A stretch of DNA of 64,000 nucleotides from Paratractidigestivibacter sp003150175 (GCF_964283195.1 NZ_CAXYLH010000002.1), one strand, 5' to 3'; positions 45,182-54,690 are shown, numbered from the stretch's first letter. Notes: generated by a model not told the origin, from the letters alone. Program-made: numbers and translations.

Positions 45182-45850
45182 ATGCAGGCTATCGTCGAAA
45201 CATTATTTGATATTTGCTACCTTGCGACGGTTCTTTCCGTCGGTGTTCGAATGATCCGCGGAGCCAAGGGCTCGCGCCAGTTCGAGCTCTTCGGCTGGAT
45301 GGCGGTTGTGCTCGGCGCGGGCGACTCCTTCCACCTCGTTCCCCGCGCGCTTGCCCTGTGCACCACCGGCCTCGATTCCTTCGCCTTTCAGCTGGGTCTC
45401 GGCAAGTGGATCACTTCGGTGACCATGACGGTGTTCTACGTCCTTCTTTACTACGTGTGGCGAGAGCGCTATGAGGTTGAGGGCAAAAAGTCGCTCACCG
45501 CGGCTGTGTACGCCTTGGCGGCCATCCGTGTCATCCTGTGCATGATGCCGCAGAACCAGTGGCTCTGCGACCACTCGCCGCTCATCTGGGGCATCTACCG
45601 CAATATCCCCTTCGCCCTTCTTGGCATCCTCGTCATCGTGCTGTTCTATCGCAGCGCAAAAGAGAAGGGTGACGAGGCCTTCGGCTGGATGTGGCTCACC
45701 ATCGTGCTCAGCTTCGGCTTCTACATCCCGGTCGTGCTGTGGGCCGAGGCGGTTCCCATGATCGGCATGCTGATGATCCCGAAGACCTGCGCCTATGTCT
45801 GGACCGTCATGATCGGCTACAACGCGATGAGCAAGGAGCTCCAGAACTAG
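45182..45850 (+). CDS. Seven-helix integral membrane protein, likely TetR target
   Basis: The protein has 222 residues from ATG 45182 (AGGAGA upstream; TTG 45179 is less likely). It has six or seven hydrophobic helices and almost no soluble parts. I do not recognise a characterised family. A motif-like RERYEVEGKK lies in one loop. The operator it shares with the adjacent TetR gene suggests induction by whatever ligand that regulator senses. A role in efflux, lipid or stress response would be guesswork. Confidence 0.8.
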   Translation: MQAIVETLFDICYLATVLSVGVRMIRGAKGSRQFELFGWMAVVLGAGDSFHLVPRALALCTTGLDSFAFQLGLGKWITSVTMTVFYVLLYYVWRERYEVEGKKSLTAAVYALAAIRVILCMMPQNQWLCDHSPLIWGIYRNIPFALLGILVIVLFYRSAKEKGDEAFGWMWLTIVLSFGFYIPVVLWAEAVPMIGMLMIPKTCAYVWTVMIGYNAMSKELQN

Positions 45851-45946
45851 CCCGACTTTGTAACCTGCGAGCGACGGGGGCAATACGGCGCACGATGCCT
45901 GCTACAATCAATAAGTTACCGTATGAGCAGGCAAAGGAGCGCTTTC

Positions 45947-48508
45947 ATGTGCGACGACGCTAAAAGCACCTTCGAGGTCCCGGCCTACGACGCCGAGGCC
46001 ATCGAGACCAAATGGCAGAAGACGTGGGCCGACACGGAGCTCTACAAGACCGATGAGGACCCCGCCAAGCCGAAGAAGTTCGTGATGGAGATGTTCCCGT
46101 ACCCGTCGGGCGACCTCCACATGGGCCACGCGCGCAACTACACCATCGGCGACGCCATGGCGCGCCAGGCGCGCATGCGCGGCTTCGACGTCCTCCACCC
46201 GATGGGCTTCGACGCCTTCGGTCTTCCCGCCGAGAACGCCGCCATCAAGCACAACACCCAGGCGGGCAAGTGGACCCACCAGAACATCGCCCAGGCCGTC
46301 AAGACCATGAAGCGCATGGGCTTCTCCTACGACTACGACCGCATGTTCAACACCTGCGACCCCGAGTACTACAAGTGGGGCCAGTGGATGTTCCTCAAGA
46401 TGTGGGAGAAGGGCCTGGCTTACCGCAGCACCTCGCCGGTCAACTGGTGTCCCTCTTGCAACACGGTCCTTGCCAACGAGCAGGTCGTCGACGGCAAGTG
46501 CTGGCGCTGCGGATCCGTGCCCGAGAAGCGCGAGCTCTCGCAGTGGTACCTGAAGATCACCGACTACGCCCAGGAGCTCCTCGACGACCTCGACCAGCTC
46601 GACGGCTGGCCCGAGAACGTCAAGGCGCAGCAGCGCAACTGGATCGGCCGCTCCGAGGGCGCCGAGATCGACTTCGCGCTCGCGGCCGAGGACGGCGTGA
46701 CGCCCACCGACCGCAAGATCACCGTCTTCACCACCCGCGCGGACACCCTCTTTGGCGTGAGCTTCTTCCTGCTCCCGCCCGAGAGCCCCCTTGCCGCCGA
46801 GCTCGTCGCCGGCACCGAGTACGAGGCCGCCTTTAAGGAGCTCAAGGCCGCGACCGAGAAGGTCAGCTCCGTCGACCGCCAGGGCTCCGAGCGCGAGAAA
46901 CACGGTGTCTTCACCGGCCGTTACGTCATCAACCCGATCAACGGCCGCCCGGCCCCGATCTGGGTCGCCGACTATGTCCTCATGGACTACGGCACCGGCG
47001 CCGTCATGGGCGTCCCCTGCGGCGACCAGCGCGACTTCGACTTCGCAAAGAAGTACGGCCTCGAGATCGCCCCGATCATCTGCGAGAAGGACGACCCGCT
47101 CTACGAGGAGCTCAAGGACGAGCGCGAGCTGCGCGTCACCTCCGTCGACTGGGACCACGCCATGGTCGCCGAGGGCTACCTCGTCCAGTCCGGCGAGTTC
47201 ACCGGCCTGAAGGGCGGCAAGCACTCCGAGGCCGTCGACGCCATCATCAAGTGGCTCGGTGAGCGCGGCATCGGCCGCGAGAAGGTCCAGTTCCGCCTGC
47301 GCGACTGGCTCATCAGCCGTCAGCGCTACTGGGGCAACCCCATCCCGATGATCCACTGCGACTGCTGCGGCGACGTGCCGGTGCCCTACGACCAGCTGCC
47401 CGTCACCCTGCCCGAGAACCTCGACCTCGGCGCCGGCGAGACCCTCGCCGAGTACGCGCCGTTCTACCAGACCACCTGCCCCAAGTGCGGCAAGCCTGCC
47501 AAGCGCATCACCGACACCATGGACACCTTCACGTGCTCTTCTTGGTACTACCTGCGCTACACCGACCCCCACAACGAGGAGCTGCCCTTCTCGAAGGCGG
47601 CCGTGGACCGCTGGATGCCCGTCGACAACTACATCGGCGGCATCGAGCACGCCATCCTGCACCTGCTCTACAGCCGCTTCTGGACCAAGGTCCTGCGCGA
47701 CCTCGGCATGATCGACGTCGACGAGCCCTTCACCAACCTGCTTTGCCAGGGCATGGTCAAGGACGAGAACGGCGACGTCATGTCCAAGTCCAAGGGCAAC
47801 GTCGTTCCTCCCTCGAGCGTGATCGGGCCCTACGGCGCCGACACCATGCGCCTCGCGATCCTCTTTATCGCGCCTCCCGAGAAGGACTTCGATTGGGACC
47901 CCAAGGCCGTCGCCGGCGCGAACCGCTTCATCAAGCGCGCCTGGAACGTCGTTTGGCAGCTCGCCGAGAACGGGCATGCGGGTGAGTTCGACCACAAGGC
48001 GCTCAAGGGCCACGCGGGCGAGCTGTTCCGTACCCTGAACGGCCTCGGCGACCGCAGCACCTCCGACTTCGACCGCGGGCAGTTCAACACGGCCATCAGC
48101 GCCGCCATGGAGATCGTCAACGCCGCGAGCAAGTACGTGGTCGAGACCCCGGCCGCCGAGCGCGTCGCCGAGCTCGACTACCTCGTCGCCCGCGACATCG
48201 TCGCCATGCTCGCCCCGATCATCCCGCACTGGGCCGAGGAGCTCTACCATGAGGCGCTGCACCTCGACGGCTCCGTCTACAACGAGCCGTGGCCCGAGTT
48301 CGACCCCGAGCTCGCCAAGTCCGACGAGGTCGAGCTCGCCGTCCAGATCAAGGGCAAGGTCCGCGGACACGTGACCGTCGCCGCCGACGCCTCCGACGAC
48401 GAGTGCGCCGAGGCCGCAAAGGCCGCCGTCGCCGACCAGCTCGAGGGCAAGGACATCAAGAAGGTCATCGTCATCAAGGGCCGCCTGGTCAACATCGTCG
48501 CGATCTAG
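45947..48508 (+). CDS. leuS: Leucine-tRNA ligase
   Basis: The protein has 853 residues from ATG 45947; AAAGGAG is ideally spaced, unlike for the in-frame ATG 45923. It charges tRNA-Leu. The HIGH motif is HMGH in YPSGDLHMGHARNY. The zinc-ribbon insert (CPSCNTVL...CWRCG), the editing domain (TTRADTLFG) and KMSKS as MSKSKGN are visible. TACAAT at 45903-45908 is a candidate -10 element. No T-box was recognised in front of it. Confidence 0.97.
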   Translation: MCDDAKSTFEVPAYDAEAIETKWQKTWADTELYKTDEDPAKPKKFVMEMFPYPSGDLHMGHARNYTIGDAMARQARMRGFDVLHPMGFDAFGLPAENAAIKHNTQAGKWTHQNIAQAVKTMKRMGFSYDYDRMFNTCDPEYYKWGQWMFLKMWEKGLAYRSTSPVNWCPSCNTVLANEQVVDGKCWRCGSVPEKRELSQWYLKITDYAQELLDDLDQLDGWPENVKAQQRNWIGRSEGAEIDFALAAEDGVTPTDRKITVFTTRADTLFGVSFFLLPPESPLAAELVAGTEYEAAFKELKAATEKVSSVDRQGSEREKHGVFTGRYVINPINGRPAPIWVADYVLMDYGTGAVMGVPCGDQRDFDFAKKYGLEIAPIICEKDDPLYEELKDERELRVTSVDWDHAMVAEGYLVQSGEFTGLKGGKHSEAVDAIIKWLGERGIGREKVQFRLRDWLISRQRYWGNPIPMIHCDCCGDVPVPYDQLPVTLPENLDLGAGETLAEYAPFYQTTCPKCGKPAKRITDTMDTFTCSSWYYLRYTDPHNEELPFSKAAVDRWMPVDNYIGGIEHAILHLLYSRFWTKVLRDLGMIDVDEPFTNLLCQGMVKDENGDVMSKSKGNVVPPSSVIGPYGADTMRLAILFIAPPEKDFDWDPKAVAGANRFIKRAWNVVWQLAENGHAGEFDHKALKGHAGELFRTLNGLGDRSTSDFDRGQFNTAISAAMEIVNAASKYVVETPAAERVAELDYLVARDIVAMLAPIIPHWAEELYHEALHLDGSVYNEPWPEFDPELAKSDEVELAVQIKGKVRGHVTVAADASDDECAEAAKAAVADQLEGKDIKKVIVIKGRLVNIVAI

Positions 48509-48529
48509 GATCTGCGCCTATAAGTGGAC

Positions 48530-48575
48530 GCGCCCCGCGGCTCCTAGGGAATACTCCCTCGGCGCCGCGGGGCGC
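48530..48575 (+). terminator. Hairpin downstream of leuS
   Basis: GCGCCCCGCGG (48530-48540) pairs with CCGCGGGGCGC (48565-48575). A smaller inner stem GGGA/TCCC is present. No T tract follows. Confidence 0.55.
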
Positions 48576-48623
48576 TATCATTTGGTTGATGAAGTCGCAG
48601 AAGGTTTGGGAGGTTTTCTTCTC

Positions 48624-48827
48624 ATGGGCAAAAACGGAGAGAAGAACAGCTGGTTCAAGCCGAACTTCTGGACGCTCGCGTACCTCGACGAGGCCACGCG
48701 CCCGCGCGGCAAGGAACAGCTGGTCACGTTCGGGGGCTGCCTTGCGGCTGTGGGCGCGACGGTGGCCGCGTTCGGGCTTCTTATCTTTCTGATTTGGCTG
48801 CTTCCGACGCTTGCCTCGATCATGTAG
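48624..48827 (+). CDS. Small single-pass membrane protein
   Basis: The protein has 67 residues from ATG 48624 with GGGAGG 10 nt upstream; TTG 48582 would add 14 residues. A hydrophilic half (FKPNFWTLAYLDEATRPRGKEQL) leads into a membrane region of about 35 residues (VTFGGCLAAVGATVAAFGLLIFLIWLLPTL). The layout recalls SecE, but no SecE signature is visible and nusG is not adjacent. It converges on the peptidase gene. No function assigned. Confidence 0.6.
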   Translation: MGKNGEKNSWFKPNFWTLAYLDEATRPRGKEQLVTFGGCLAAVGATVAAFGLLIFLIWLLPTLASIM

Positions 48828-48836
48828 CTGCGTTGA

Positions 48837-49877
48837 TCAGAGGAATTCCGGGAGACTGTGGTAGACGGTGCCGTCGAGCCCGGCCGTCGCTTCAGCCGAG
48901 ACGAGCGAGTCGAGCACCGCTTCCTCGGTTGCCTCCGCGCAGGCACGGAAGAGCGCATCGAGCGACTCTTCCGGCACGCGCTCGCAGGTGGGCAACGCGC
49001 TGCCTTCCGCGCCCATCGAAAGACCCGTCGTGAAGCCGAGGAAGATGTCGCCCGAGCCGTGGCCCATGTATGAGCCGCAGCGCACGAGGCCGACGGTCGC
49101 GCGGCGGATCACGCGCCCGAGCTGCCTCGACGAGAGCGGGGCGTCGGTGGCGACGACGACCATGACCGAGCCCTTCTCGGGGGCGCGGGCGTCGGTGTCC
49201 TCCGCGATCCGTTCGAGGATCTGCGGCCCCATATGGCGGCCGCAGACCATGAGGTCGGGCATGCGGCCGAAGTTCGTCTGCACAAGTACGCCCACGGTCC
49301 AGGCGCGCCCGCCTACTTCGACGAGTCGGGAGGAGCTGCCGATGCCGCCCTTGAGGCCGAAGCAGACAGTCCCGCGGTCCGCGCCGACGGCGCCGTGAGC
49401 GAAGTCCTTGCTCGCGTTGTCGATGGCGGCGAGCACCTCCTTCGTGCCTACGGGCCTGGCCTGGATGCGGCTGATGCGCCCGTCGTTCGTCTCGCCGACC
49501 ACGGGGTTCACGCTCTGGGGGAGCGCGTGCCCCGCGCGCTCTTCTTCTCGCAGGGCGTTCTCGACCAGCGCGTCCGCGACGCGGCCGACGCCCATCGTGC
49601 CGGTGAGCGCGATGGGCGTCTCGAGGTAGCCGAGCTCGGCGACCTGGACGGTGCCGCAGGTCTTGCCGAAGCCGTTGAGGGAATGGGCGGCGGCCACGGG
49701 TCGGGTGGAGAATACCGGGCCCTCGCAGGGGACGACGACCGTCACGCCCGTGTGGAGCCCGCGGCCGGGGTCTTCTATGGTCGAGTGGCCGACCTTGACG
49801 TCCGCGACGTCGGCAATGCTGTTGCGCTGTCCGTGAGGGAGCGACCCTACCGAAAGCCCGTATGACTCGATGCCCAT
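48837..49877 (-). CDS. P1 family peptidase (DmpA/S58-like)
   Basis: The protein has 346 residues. S58 enzymes are N-terminal nucleophile hydrolases that self-cleave before a Ser and release N-terminal amino acids, often D-residues or beta-residues. The likely cleavage site is Gly236-Ser237 in EKGSVMVVVATDAPL. SIADVADVKVGHSTI and GLKGGIGSSSRL are family segments. It follows the amidotransferase gene by 33 bp on the same strand, so they probably form an operon. Confidence 0.9.
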   Translation of the reverse strand: MGIESYGLSVGSLPHGQRNSIADVADVKVGHSTIEDPGRGLHTGVTVVVPCEGPVFSTRPVAAAHSLNGFGKTCGTVQVAELGYLETPIALTGTMGVGRVADALVENALREEERAGHALPQSVNPVVGETNDGRISRIQARPVGTKEVLAAIDNASKDFAHGAVGADRGTVCFGLKGGIGSSSRLVEVGGRAWTVGVLVQTNFGRMPDLMVCGRHMGPQILERIAEDTDARAPEKGSVMVVVATDAPLSSRQLGRVIRRATVGLVRCGSYMGHGSGDIFLGFTTGLSMGAEGSALPTCERVPEESLDALFRACAEATEEAVLDSLVSAEATAGLDGTVYHSLPEFL

Positions 49878-49910
49878 GATGTCTCCTTCCGGCCAGGCTG
49901 GCGCTTCTTG

Positions 49911-50771
49911 CTAGTTGAGGACCTTCGCCCAATCGTCCCCGAACTTGCGGCGCAGGTCGAGGATCGCCTCGCAGAACACATAACCGTGCGGTGTCGAGGT
50001 GCGCACGAGCCGCCCTTCTTTGTAGGCGATCAGGCGGTTCTTAGGCACGGGGCGCCACTCCTTTGCCTCCGCCTCGCCGCCGAGCGGCGTCGTCGAGAAG
50101 GCGATCGCGTCTGCGGAGAGCTGGCGGAAGTGCAGCGTGTCGACGTTCGTGTTCGTGTGGACGTAGGTGTACTCGCCGTCGTCGATGATGAGGTTCAGGC
50201 GGTTCAGGTTGCTGATCTGCGCGATCGCCTCGGAGAGCGCTTGGAAGCGCGTGTCGAAGCCGAGGTCGCCGCCCGAGCGCATCGCCGCCTCGTTGACGAC
50301 GTCGATGAGGAAGAGAAGGGCGCGCTCCGAGTCGGTCTGGCCGGCCTCCCTGCGGTCGTAGGTGGCAAGAAGCCCCTCGTTGAAGAGGATGCCGTTGTGG
50401 ATGAGGGTCCATTCGCGCCCGGAGATGTCGGTCGCGTAGAACGGATGGCAGTTCTCGCGTACGGTGTTTCCGCAGGTGGAAAGGCGTATATGGGCTTCGA
50501 GCCGGCAGGAGTCGATCTCGTGCGCGCAAAACTCGCCCATGGCGGCCGATCTCCAGGCTGCGATGGGCTCTCGGTAGAGGAAGACGTCGCTGTCGTCGCC
50601 GAGATCTTCGGGTATGGGAAGCGTCTGCGCAGGTGCAGAGGTGTTTGTGCAAGACTTGCGCCAAGTGATGCCCCAGCCGTCCTTGTGCTTATGGCTATGT
50701 GAGAAGAACTCCTCGAGGTAGGCGTTGGCCCGCACGGGCCTCGCGGCGTTGACGGCAAACAGCTCGCACAC
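49911..50771 (-). CDS. Class II glutamine amidotransferase
   Basis: The protein has 286 residues from GTG 50771. I chose this start because the next codon is Cys, which class II enzymes expose as the N-terminal nucleophile after Met removal (MCELFAVNA). SHSHKHKDGWGI, HIRLSTCGN and LIHNGIL resemble the stand-alone GATase_4/YafJ-like family, whose acceptor is usually unknown. It is probably cotranscribed with the P1 peptidase, hinting at peptide or D-amino acid turnover (inference). Confidence 0.88.
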   Translation of the reverse strand: MCELFAVNAARPVRANAYLEEFFSHSHKHKDGWGITWRKSCTNTSAPAQTLPIPEDLGDDSDVFLYREPIAAWRSAAMGEFCAHEIDSCRLEAHIRLSTCGNTVRENCHPFYATDISGREWTLIHNGILFNEGLLATYDRREAGQTDSERALLFLIDVVNEAAMRSGGDLGFDTRFQALSEAIAQISNLNRLNLIIDDGEYTYVHTNTNVDTLHFRQLSADAIAFSTTPLGGEAEAKEWRPVPKNRLIAYKEGRLVRTSTPHGYVFCEAILDLRRKFGDDWAKVLN

Positions 50772-50889
50772 GTTCTTCTTCCCTCCTCGGTCTGCTGGGC
50801 GGTGCCCCTTATGGTAGCCAATGGCGCGGCAAGGCGGCGCTGCGGTGTTAGACTCGAAACCGTTGAATAACCGGCAGGAAGAAGGACAC

Positions 50890-52212
50890 ATGAGCGATAT
50901 CGACCACGCCCGGGGCCTCTGCGAGTTCGTCGACGGCTGCCCGAGCATGTTCCACACGACGGCGCGCATAGCCGAGAGGCTCGTCTCCGAGGGCTTCGCG
51001 GAGCTTCCCGAGGGCGACGCGTGGAAGATCGTGCCCGGAGGTCGCTACTTCACGCGTCGCAACAACTCCAGCGTCATCGCCTTCGCGGTGGGCAAGGACC
51101 TCGGCGACTACCACTTCCAAGTGGCGGCTGCCCACGGGGACTCGCCGTGCTTCAAGGTGAAGAGCGTAGCCGAGCTCGCAGGCCCCGGCGACTACCTGCG
51201 CCTCGACGTCGAGGCCTACGGTGGCATGATCGACCACACCTGGCTCGACCGCCCGCTCGGCATCGCGGGCCGCGTGCTCGTGCGCGACGGCGCCCGCGTG
51301 GAGAGCCGCCTCTTCGACAGTGCCGCGGACGTCGCGCTCATCCCGAGCGTGGCTATCCACCTGAACCGCGAGGGCGGCAAGTCCCCCGAGCTCAACCGCG
51401 CCGTCGACCTGTGCGCGCTCTTCTCAGCAGGCGAGCTCGGCGAGGGGTCGTTCGACCGCTACGTCGCGGCCAAGCTCGGCGTGGACGTCGCCGACGTGCT
51501 GGCGCGCGACCTTTTCCTCTATAACCGCCAGGAGGCGCGCGTGTGGGGCGCCGCGGACGAGTTCGTGAGCGCGGCGAAGCTCGACGATCTGGGCTGCGCC
51601 TACGCCGCGCTCGAGGGCTTCCTCGCCGCGGGCGTCAACGACGCGCAGGTCAACGTGTTCGCGTGCTTCGACAACGAGGAGGTCGGCAGCAACACCAAGC
51701 AAGGCGCCATGTCCACCTTCCTGAAGGACGTGCTCGTGCGCGTCAACGCCGCCCTCGGCCGAGGCGACGAGGACCTGCGCCGCGCCGTCTCGCGCTCCTT
51801 CATGCTGAGCTGCGACAACGCCCACGCCTGCCACCCCAACCACCCCGAGAAGCACGACGAGGCCAACCGCTGCTGGCTCAACTGCGGCATCACCATCAAG
51901 GAGGCGGCAAACCAGCACTACTGCTCCGACGCCTTCAGCCGCGCCGCCTTCGCGGCCGTTCTCGACGCGGCGGGCGTGCCGCACCAGACCTTCGCCAACC
52001 GCTCCGACATGGCCGGCGGCGGAACGCTGGGCAACCTCTCGAACATGCAGGTGAGCATGCACGGCGTCGATGTGGGCCTGCCGCAGCTCGCCATGCACTC
52101 GGCGTACGAGACCGCGGGCGCCCGCGACGTCGAGCTCGGCGTCGACGCTCTTGCGGCCTACTTCCGCTGCGACCTGCACATCGACGGCGCCGACTCCTTC
52201 GAGCTCCGCTGA
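50890..52212 (+). CDS. M18 family aminopeptidase
   Basis: The protein has 440 residues from ATG 50890 (AGGAAGAAGG upstream). M18 enzymes use two zinc ions to remove acidic or other N-terminal residues. The metal-binding segments are AAHGDSPCFKVK and FDNEEVGSNTKQGA, and LSCDNAHACHPNHPEKHD is the third. It is soluble and of normal length. It diverges from the amidotransferase gene. Confidence 0.95.
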   Translation: MSDIDHARGLCEFVDGCPSMFHTTARIAERLVSEGFAELPEGDAWKIVPGGRYFTRRNNSSVIAFAVGKDLGDYHFQVAAAHGDSPCFKVKSVAELAGPGDYLRLDVEAYGGMIDHTWLDRPLGIAGRVLVRDGARVESRLFDSAADVALIPSVAIHLNREGGKSPELNRAVDLCALFSAGELGEGSFDRYVAAKLGVDVADVLARDLFLYNRQEARVWGAADEFVSAAKLDDLGCAYAALEGFLAAGVNDAQVNVFACFDNEEVGSNTKQGAMSTFLKDVLVRVNAALGRGDEDLRRAVSRSFMLSCDNAHACHPNHPEKHDEANRCWLNCGITIKEAANQHYCSDAFSRAAFAAVLDAAGVPHQTFANRSDMAGGGTLGNLSNMQVSMHGVDVGLPQLAMHSAYETAGARDVELGVDALAAYFRCDLHIDGADSFELR

Positions 52213-52221
52213 CCTGCAAAT

Positions 52222-52298
52222 CCAGCCTGTCTGATTTGGCAGCGTTTTTTGCCTGTCTGGAGCTGCGGGCCGGGCGCTCGCCATATCGGACAGGCTGG
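52222..52298. terminator. Long-loop inverted repeat after the M18 gene
   Basis: CCAGCCTGTCTGAT (52222-52235) and ATCGGACAGGCTGG (52285-52298) pair with one G-T. The loop contains a six-T run at 52245-52250 and a direct repeat of GCCTGTCTG. It may end the M18 transcript. The rest of 52213-52445 shows no gene. Confidence 0.45.
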
Positions 52299-52445
52299 AC
52301 TGGCGGGGCGTTGGTACGGCGACACAAAGGCACGTCGCTTTCGCTGTCTTCTTTGGTACGCTCCAACATAGGGTTTGAACTGCACTCTCCATATTCTGTT
52401 CACAGTGGTTGTGTTCAGGAATTACGCCAAGGAGAGGACCGGACC

Positions 52446-52958
52446 ATGCCCATGAAGCCAAAGACCAAGCTCGTTAAGGTGCTGCTCACCAACATCATGA
52501 TCGCCTTCGCGATCTCGCTCGTCGCGAGTTACATCGCCATCGGGCAGGCCGGTGTCCCCGCCGAGGCCGTCGCTCCCGCGACCGTCTTCTCGACGCTCAA
52601 GAACTTCCCGATGGCCTACGTCATCTCGTTCTTCATCGGCATGTTCATTCCGTGCGAGCAGTGGGGATTCGGCTTCGCGACGGGCACCTGCCATCTGAGC
52701 CCGGCCGACGGCCTCAAGTTCGGCGCCGCGCTCAACCTGGTGGTCAACACCGTCTACGTCGCGGTCAACTCCGTGATCCTCACCTATGTGAACGCGTGCG
52801 TCTTCAACGGCGCGCCCCTTGCCGCCTTCCCGGCCGCCTGGGCGAGCTCCATCATCCAGTGCTGGATCGTCGGCTTCGTCGTCTCGCTCTTCTGGGCGCC
52901 CGCCTGCGAGAAGTGGGCACGCCAGATTTGCAGCGACCCTGCGCCCGACATGCACTAA
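52446..52958 (+). CDS. Small membrane protein with two repeated halves (DUF2798-like)
   Basis: The protein has 170 residues from ATG 52446, with AAGGAGAGG upstream. Four membrane helices form two similar halves: TNIMIAFAISLVASYIAI...PMAYVISFFIGMFIP and NLVVNTVYVAVNSVIL...AAWASSIIQCWIVGFVVSLFWAP. The pattern recalls DUF2798 proteins, which are of unknown function; that link is inference. It has its own terminator. Confidence 0.75.
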   Translation: MPMKPKTKLVKVLLTNIMIAFAISLVASYIAIGQAGVPAEAVAPATVFSTLKNFPMAYVISFFIGMFIPCEQWGFGFATGTCHLSPADGLKFGAALNLVVNTVYVAVNSVILTYVNACVFNGAPLAAFPAAWASSIIQCWIVGFVVSLFWAPACEKWARQICSDPAPDMH

Positions 52959-52978
52959 AGCCTGGCAATAAACGCCTG

Positions 52979-53014
52979 GTGGACCTGCCTGCGCTCGCGT
53001 AGGCAGGTCCACCT
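52979..53014 (+). terminator. Hairpin after the DUF2798-like gene
   Basis: GGTGGACCTGCCT and AGGCAGGTCCACC pair perfectly over 13 bp; a weak T-rich tail follows. Confidence 0.75.
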
Positions 53015-53031
53015 ATTTATAGGGAAGGCCG

Positions 53032-53877
53032 ATGGACGATTTGATTTCGAGCGAAAGCGCGGGCGAGGGCCTTTGGCGCATACATAACGCGATGGGGGAG
53101 GTCTGCTACCTCGTTGAGGGCGCCCGTGAGGCGGCCCTGGTCGACGCGATGGGAGGCTTCGGTGACCTTGGCGCGCTCGTGGCCGGCCTCATCGGAAAGA
53201 AGCCCGTGAAGGTCCTTCTTACCCACCGGCACGCGGATCACGTCGGCGGGGCGTACTGGTTTTCAGATGTTTGGGCGGATGCGCGGGAGGCTTCGTGCTG
53301 GGATGTCTGCGAGCGCTATGCGCACATCGTGGCCGAGCACGCCGCAAAGGAGGGCTATGCCGGCGCGTCGACGCCCTTCGGGCCCCGCGACGGCGCACGT
53401 CCACGGGTGCACACAACCGCGGAGGGCGACGTATTCGACCTCGGCGGGCGTACCCTTCGGGTCGTTGGGCTTCCGGGACACACCTCGGGCTCCATCGGGT
53501 TTCTTTGCCCGGAGCTCAAAATTCTGTTCTCCGGCGACGCGGTGACGCCGATCGAGTGCCTCTGCTTTACCGAGAGCTCGTCTGTTCAGACCTACAAGGA
53601 GACCCTCGGAAAACTGCGCGGCCTGCCGTTCGAGCGTTTCTGGACCGGGCATCACCTGCACGACTTCACAAAGAAGGACCTCGACGGTTTCGAATCCGCC
53701 GTCGACTTCGTCCTTGCGGGAGATAGAGGCTACGCTTGGCACCACGGGTTCATCCCCGATTGGGAGGGCACGATCCACTTCGTGCCCAACGGTGTCAACG
53801 ATGTGGACTCGTGCGACTTCCGCGCCGTCATCACCCGTGGGTTGCCCGCGCCGAGAAAGCGCCGTCCCCGTCCCTAG
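53032..53877 (+). CDS. Metallo-beta-lactamase fold hydrolase
   Basis: The protein has 281 residues. The metal-binding motif is THRHADHVGGAY, followed by GLPGHTSGSIGF, FSGDAVTP and a late GHHLHDF, which together fit a glyoxalase II-type MBL-fold enzyme. Substrate is unknown. The C-terminus ends in a basic tail (PAPRKRRPRP). It converges on the methyltransferase gene with 6 bp between stops. Confidence 0.88.
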   Translation: MDDLISSESAGEGLWRIHNAMGEVCYLVEGAREAALVDAMGGFGDLGALVAGLIGKKPVKVLLTHRHADHVGGAYWFSDVWADAREASCWDVCERYAHIVAEHAAKEGYAGASTPFGPRDGARPRVHTTAEGDVFDLGGRTLRVVGLPGHTSGSIGFLCPELKILFSGDAVTPIECLCFTESSSVQTYKETLGKLRGLPFERFWTGHHLHDFTKKDLDGFESAVDFVLAGDRGYAWHHGFIPDWEGTIHFVPNGVNDVDSCDFRAVITRGLPAPRKRRPRP

Positions 53878-53883
53878 CCGCCG

Positions 53884-54690
53884 CTAATGCCGGCGAAGGA
53901 TGAGGTAGCGATTCAGGTTACCGGTTCGGCCGTCGGCGGAGAAGCGACCGACCTCGTCGGCATCGCCGGACACCGCCTCCGCGAGCCGCGAAATCTCGTC
54001 CTCGCCGAAGCTGTGGCAGTAGCGGTACGGCGCCGCCCCTTGCCAATCCAGGAGGTAGTCCCCCGGTTCGAGCGAGCGCGGCAAGAAGCCCTCGAAGGGC
54101 GGCTCCTTCGCGGCGCGCGCCGTGGCGCCGACGGCTTTTCTTGCCAGGCGCGGATCTTCGGCAAAGGCCCAGAAGCTGACGGCGGCGATGCCCCCGGCGC
54201 GCGTGCGAGCAAGGAGCATCCGCAGGACGTCCTCGCGGAGCTCGACGCCGGGGACGTGGTGCATGAAGCCGAAGCAGACCGAGAGGTCTGCTGCCGGCAC
54301 ATCGGCAAGAAGGGCCGCGCCGCAGCGACTTTTGCCTATAAGGGCCTCGAGCACGTCGAGCTTTCTATACATAAAGCCCGTGACCGAGTCGGCATGCCCC
54401 GACTCGTCGAAGGCCAGCTCGTCGCAGGAGTCCACGCCGTAGAGCTCAAGCGGGCGATCGGTCTCTTCGGCAAGGAACGCCTCGAAGCGGAGATTTCCGC
54501 AGGCGAGGTCGAACACGCGAAAGGGGCGGTCGGGGTCGCCCTGGCCATGGCCAAGGTGCTCCCCCGCGACCTCGAGCGCGCGCTCCCACCCAGGCCACGG
54601 CGCCTGTCGGGTGCGCGAGAACGATGGGGCGTTCAGGCGATAAAACCGGTTGTTGAGCTCGATGAGCCTCTGTGCGAAAGCACGCTCCAC
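53884..54690 (-). CDS. SAM-dependent methyltransferase
   Basis: The protein has 268 residues from GTG 54690 (GGGGGAT upstream); longer frames add a low-complexity Arg/Ala extension. The class I fold shows FRVFDLACGNLRFEAFL (SAM motif I), LYGVDSCDEL (acidic motif II) and ADLSVCFGFMHHVPG (motif IV region). FYRLNAPSFSRTRQAPWPGW at the N-terminus is typical of a group of actinobacterial methyltransferases found near elp3-like genes in my reading, but the substrate is unknown. It diverges from elp3 with 32 bp between starts. Confidence 0.85.
   Translation of the reverse strand: MERAFAQRLIELNNRFYRLNAPSFSRTRQAPWPGWERALEVAGEHLGHGQGDPDRPFRVFDLACGNLRFEAFLAEETDRPLELYGVDSCDELAFDESGHADSVTGFMYRKLDVLEALIGKSRCGAALLADVPAADLSVCFGFMHHVPGVELREDVLRMLLARTRAGGIAAVSFWAFAEDPRLARKAVGATARAAKEPPFEGFLPRSLEPGDYLLDWQGAAPYRYCHSFGEDEISRLAEAVSGDADEVGRFSADGRTGNLNRYLILRRH

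Noticed and set aside
45908..48370. 820-codon minus-strand frame opposite leuS
   Set aside because: Shadow frame; leuS has full class I synthetase motifs on the plus strand.
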